DNA of 64,000 nt. Origin: Robbsia sp. KACC 23696 (GTDB lineage: Bacteria > Pseudomonadota > Gammaproteobacteria > Burkholderiales > Burkholderiaceae). The stretch lies in assembly GCF_039852015.1 (NCBI RefSeq), contig NZ_CP156626.1, positions 2,142,249 to 2,206,248 of the forward strand, given 5' to 3'. This document shows, in pieces, positions 57,325 to 64,000 of the stretch; positions within the stretch are counted from its first letter, which is position 1; the number at the start of each line of letters is the position of its first letter. The position numbers and the translations under genes were made by a program. The notes beneath the pieces were generated by a model. The model made no database searches. It saw only the letters and a list, made by a program, of their open reading frames with translations, and was not told the origin of the DNA.

Positions 57325-58725
57325 TTGGTCAGAATCGATCGGCGTCTGCTGTCGCTGGCTTTCGGCGGTCTGTTCTGGCGCACCTTCCTATTGATCGCGC
57401 TGCTGATCACCGTGAGCCTGACCGCCTGGTTCCAGAGCTTTCGCGTGATCGAGCGTGAACCCCGCGCCCAGCGCGTGGCGCTTCAGCTCGTCTCCATCGT
57501 CAAGCTGACGCGGACCGCGCTTCTGTATTCCGACCCGGATCTGCGTCGCGCCTTGCTGCAGGACCTCGAGAGCAACGAGGGCGTGCGTGTCTATCCGCGC
57601 GAGACATCCGACCGCTTCACCCGACAGCCCGACGATCCCGTCAATCGCCTGATCGAACTCGACCTGCGAAAACGCCTGGGCGACGACACCGCCATTGCGT
57701 CGTCGGTCAATAGCATTCCCGGCGTCTGGATCAGCTTCAAGATCGACGACGACGATTATTGGGTATCGCTGAATCGAGACCAACTCGACAATGCCACCGG
57801 CCTGCAATGGCTGGGCTGGGGCGTGTTCGCGCTGGCCCTCTCGTTGTTCGGGGCGGCGTTTATTACGAGTCTCGTCAATCGCCCCTTTGCACGACTCGCG
57901 CGCGCGGCGCGTAAAGTGGGTTCAGGCAATATGCCCGACCCGCTCCCCGAACGGGGGCTGGGCGTGGCCGCGGATACGAACCGCAGCTTCAACCAGATGG
58001 TGCGCGATCTCGAACAGCTGGAAACCGATCGCGCCTTGATGCTCGCCGGTATTTCGCACGATCTGCGCACGCCGCTCGCCCGACTCCGGCTGGAAACCGA
58101 AATGAGCCCGGCCGATGAGGCGACCAAGGACGCCATGGTCGACGACATCGAGCAGATGGATCGCATCATCGGGCGCTTCCTCGACTATGCGCGGCCCGGA
58201 CAAAGAGGCATGGAACGCTTCGACCTGAGCGGCATGTGCCGCGACATCGTCGCCCGGCTGGGCAGCGATGATCAGGTCACGCTGGAATCCGTGCAGGTGG
58301 CCGAAGCCGTCGTCGTCGAGGCGGAGCCCACCGATATGCGCCGTATCGTCGATAATCTCGTCGAAAATGCGAAGAAGTACGGCCGCAGCGAAGACGGCAA
58401 GACCCATATTTCGCTTTGGCTAAGTGCCACCAGCGATGACCGCGCCATCCTGAGCGTGGGCGACGCCGGCGCGGGCATCCCGGAAGCGCAACTGCCGCTG
58501 ATCACGCGGCCGTTCTATCGCGTCGATGAAGCCCGCACCAAGGCGGACGGTACCGGGCTGGGTATGGCCATCGTTCAGCGCCTCGTGACACGGCATCGGG
58601 GAACGATGCGACTTGCAAACCGCGTCCCTGGGCCCGGTCTGGAAATCACGCTGAGCTTTCCCATCGTCCGGCACGCCGGAGCGACAGTCCCTCCCGTCGG
58701 CGCAGGCAGCGACGCGCTGGCCTAA
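57325..58725 (+). CDS. envZ: EnvZ osmosensor histidine kinase
   Basis: 466 aa from TTG 57325. Two membrane helices (about 15-35 and 163-183) bracket a periplasmic domain; HAMP linker (about 184-235), dimerisation/phosphoacceptor His245 in AGISHDLRTPLARL, then the ATPase with NLVENAKKYGR (N box), VGDAGAGIPEAQ (G1) and GTGLGMAIVQRL (G2). The ompR stop and this TTG are three bases apart, so translation is coupled. No better start codon lies downstream without cutting the first helix. Convergent with ispF. Confidence 0.93.
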   Translation: MVRIDRRLLSLAFGGLFWRTFLLIALLITVSLTAWFQSFRVIEREPRAQRVALQLVSIVKLTRTALLYSDPDLRRALLQDLESNEGVRVYPRETSDRFTRQPDDPVNRLIELDLRKRLGDDTAIASSVNSIPGVWISFKIDDDDYWVSLNRDQLDNATGLQWLGWGVFALALSLFGAAFITSLVNRPFARLARAARKVGSGNMPDPLPERGLGVAADTNRSFNQMVRDLEQLETDRALMLAGISHDLRTPLARLRLETEMSPADEATKDAMVDDIEQMDRIIGRFLDYARPGQRGMERFDLSGMCRDIVARLGSDDQVTLESVQVAEAVVVEAEPTDMRRIVDNLVENAKKYGRSEDGKTHISLWLSATSDDRAILSVGDAGAGIPEAQLPLITRPFYRVDEARTKADGTGLGMAIVQRLVTRHRGTMRLANRVPGPGLEITLSFPIVRHAGATVPPVGAGSDALA

Positions 58726-58771
58726 CGGCTAAGGCCCGCGCAACATCCAGCGGCCCCCGCTGCGGCCGATG

Positions 58772-59251
58772 TCAGTCCTGCAGCAACAACACGGCAGCCT
58801 GTGCCGCGATGCCTTCGCTGCGACCCAGCGCACCCAGTTTCTCGTTGGTCTTTGCCTTGACGTTGACGGTATCGCCGGCGATACCGAGATCCTCGGCGAT
58901 CGTCTCGCGAATGGCCGGCATATACGAGGCGAGCTTGGGCTGTTGCGCGATGACGGTACAGTCCACATTCTCGATGCGCCAACCCTGCGCCGTCACACGG
59001 CGAACCGCTTCGCGCAGCAACACCCGGCTGTCCGCACCCTTGAATTCGACGGCGGTATCGGGGAAATGCGTGCCGATATCGCCCAGTCCGGCGGCGCCGA
59101 ACAAGGCATCGGTAATGGCGTGCAACAGGACATCGGCGTCCGAGTGCCCCAATAGCCCACGGTCGTACGCGATCTGCACACCGCCGATGATCAATGGCCG
59201 GTCCGGAACCAATGCGTGGATGTCGTACCCCTGTCCTACTCGAATCTTCAT
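58772..59251 (-). CDS. ispF: 2-C-methyl-D-erythritol 2,4-cyclodiphosphate synthase
   Basis: 159 aa from ATG 59251, preceded by AGGAAGAG. Zinc ligands Asp10 and His12 (GYDIHAL) and His44 (LHAITDAL); HSDADV and [10 protein letters not shown] are further signatures, and [12 protein letters not shown] closes the trimer interface. MEP pathway of isoprenoid synthesis. 13 bases after ispD, so in one operon with it. Confidence 0.96.
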   Translation of the reverse strand: MKIRVGQGYDIHALVPDRPLIIGGVQIAYDRGLLGHSDADVLLHAITDALFGAAGLGDIGTHFPDTAVEFKGADSRVLLREAVRRVTAQGWRIENVDCTVIAQQPKLASYMPAIRETIAEDLGIAGDTVNVKAKTNEKLGALGRSEGIAAQAAVLLLQD

Positions 59252-59264
59252 CTGCTCTTCCTGA

Positions 59265-60107
59265 CTACGAGGCTTGCGTGGCGAGCAGCAACGCTTCCGC
59301 CAACGCAAAGTCCTCCGGATAGGTGACTTTGAAATTGCGCATATGGCCGCGGACCAGTTGCGGCGCATGGCCGGCGGCCTCGATCGCGCTGGCTTCGTCG
59401 GTGACGGCGCGACCTGCTGCATCGGCAGCATCGAGCGCATCGCGCAATAGCCCCAGCCGGAACATCTGCGGCGTTTGCGCGAGCCAGAGCCCGTCTCGCG
59501 GCTCGGTCCGCGCGATACGCACCGTCTCTCCGGCCGCCGATGCCGCCGCGTCGTCGCCAACCGGCATAGCCCGTTCACGCTTCAGCGTGTCCGCCAAGGG
59601 CAAGGCGACGATGCCGCCCACCGGATCGTGGCTGACCGCTGAAATCAACGTCCGGATCAATGCCGGCGTCACGCCGGGTCGCGCCGCATCATGCACCAGC
59701 ACCCAATCATGCGGCTGGGCGCCGAAGTCGGACTGTAGCACCGCCAGACCGTTCCGCACGCTCGCGTGCCGGCTATTGCCGCCGCAACGGCGGATGGCGT
59801 AGCGCAGGCCTTCGAAACGGCGCGGGTCGAAAGCGGTGTCGTCCGGCGACAGCACGATCAAGGTCTGCGCGAACTCCGCGCAGGCGTCGAACGCGGCTAG
59901 CGCGTGGTACAACATATTACGACCGGCAACGGTGCGATACTGCTTCGGCAAGCCGCCGCCGGCCCGCGTGCCGGTTCCCGCACAGGGAATCACGGCAAAA
60001 AGCCGTGCGTGGGCCCGCTGTTGCGGGGCGCGCGCGCCGGCGCCGGCCTGCGCCGGCGGGGGTGCGGCGGGGGCGTTGCCGCCATCAACTGTCGGAGATT
60101 CGACCAT
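59265..60107 (-). CDS. ispD: 2-C-methyl-D-erythritol 4-phosphate cytidylyltransferase
   Basis: 280 aa. Joins CTP and MEP in the MEP pathway. Nucleotide-binding loop [25 protein letters not shown] with the metal Asp, [10 protein letters not shown] and TQTPQMF-like AQTPQMFRL. The first ~35 residues (Pro/Ala/Gly-rich) precede the usual start and a 17-residue Asp/Ala-rich loop is inserted near 190-200. It forms an operon with ispF and is divergent from mfd. Confidence 0.94.
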   Translation of the reverse strand: MVESPTVDGGNAPAAPPPAQAGAGARAPQQRAHARLFAVIPCAGTGTRAGGGLPKQYRTVAGRNMLYHALAAFDACAEFAQTLIVLSPDDTAFDPRRFEGLRYAIRRCGGNSRHASVRNGLAVLQSDFGAQPHDWVLVHDAARPGVTPALIRTLISAVSHDPVGGIVALPLADTLKRERAMPVGDDAAASAAGETVRIARTEPRDGLWLAQTPQMFRLGLLRDALDAADAAGRAVTDEASAIEAAGHAPQLVRGHMRNFKVTYPEDFALAEALLLATQAS

Positions 60108-60156
60108 CTTGTCCGTAATCTAGAAAACGAGAAACGCCAGTCACGCCGACGGATTC

Positions 60157-60162
60157 TATAAT
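60157..60162 (+). promoter_or_regulatory. putative -10 element of mfd
   Basis: Perfect TATAAT in the divergent ispD/mfd region, 60 bases before the mfd ATG. A matching -35 is not clear. Confidence 0.4.
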
Positions 60163-60222
60163 AATGTTCTACGCACCGGGTGCAGCGACACGCGCGGCCT
60201 CCGGCGCGCCGAACGGAACACT

Positions 60223-64000
<3,778 letters not shown>

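Overview
The window is 64 kb of a GC-rich, gene-dense chromosome. Protein families, gene neighbourhoods (mltG-tmk-holB-ycfH; selO-msrB-yciB-bolA-PPIase; tig-clpP-clpX-lon; ompR-envZ next to ispD-ispF and mfd) and the style of the proteins point to a beta-proteobacterium of the family Burkholderiaceae (Burkholderia sensu lato or a close relative such as Robbsia). Genus-level placement is inference. I see no rRNA, CRISPR array, intact insertion sequence, integrase or prophage. There are two tRNA genes, tRNA-Val(TAC) and tRNA-Leu(TAG).

Layout. 0-4.8 kb: ribA, a purine-type NCS2 permease, an HU-type nucleoid protein, a DUF2795 protein and a SYLF-domain lipoprotein. 4.8-14 kb, all minus strand: a GT4 glycosyltransferase, otsA (trehalose-6-phosphate synthase), a MscS-type channel, an ankyrin lipoprotein, a TatD-family DNase (ycfH), holB, tmk and mltG. 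14.3-20.6 kb: ygfZ, then a PaaI thioesterase with a Dabb-domain remnant on the minus strand, then a tight plus-strand run selO-msrB-yciB-bolA-parvulin, much of it linked by 4-bp overlaps. 20.7-22.3 kb: a large orphan gene of unknown function. 22.5-34.3 kb: purL, a DadA-like FAD oxidoreductase, the bifunctional NAD(P)HX repair enzyme, pgi, an orphan YbbA-like ABC ATPase divergent from a TesA-like esterase, and a small lipoprotein.

34.4-48 kb is a protein quality-control block on the minus strand: trigger factor, ClpP, ClpX, Lon and PpiD. A subtilisin-like protease, ilvD and tRNA-Val sit between lon and ppiD, where enterobacteria have hupB. Sequences closely resembling sigma-32 heat-shock promoters lie before lon (CTTGAAA, 14 bases, CCCCAACT) and before clpP (TTGTGAA, 12 bases, CCCCATAT). 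48.2-53.5 kb: a very large MscS-family channel and a GalP-type sugar/H+ symporter preceded by a leader with mutually exclusive hairpins. 53.6-55.4 kb: tRNA-Leu followed by a gene-poor, partly AT-rich stretch with an orphan gene, an 11-C tract, a possible autotransporter-passenger fragment and a truncated BrnA antitoxin; this is the most island-like part of the window. 55.4-64 kb: a squalene/phytoene-synthase-fold protein lacking obvious catalytic Asp motifs, ompR-envZ, ispF and ispD (convergent with envZ), and mfd, cut by the window end.

Most of the window is core genome. The parts that deserve attention are the unknown 527-aa protein, the tRNA-Leu islet, the sugar-transporter leader, the altered lon-ppiD interval, and the repeated low-complexity Ala/Pro/Gly insertions in otherwise conserved enzymes.
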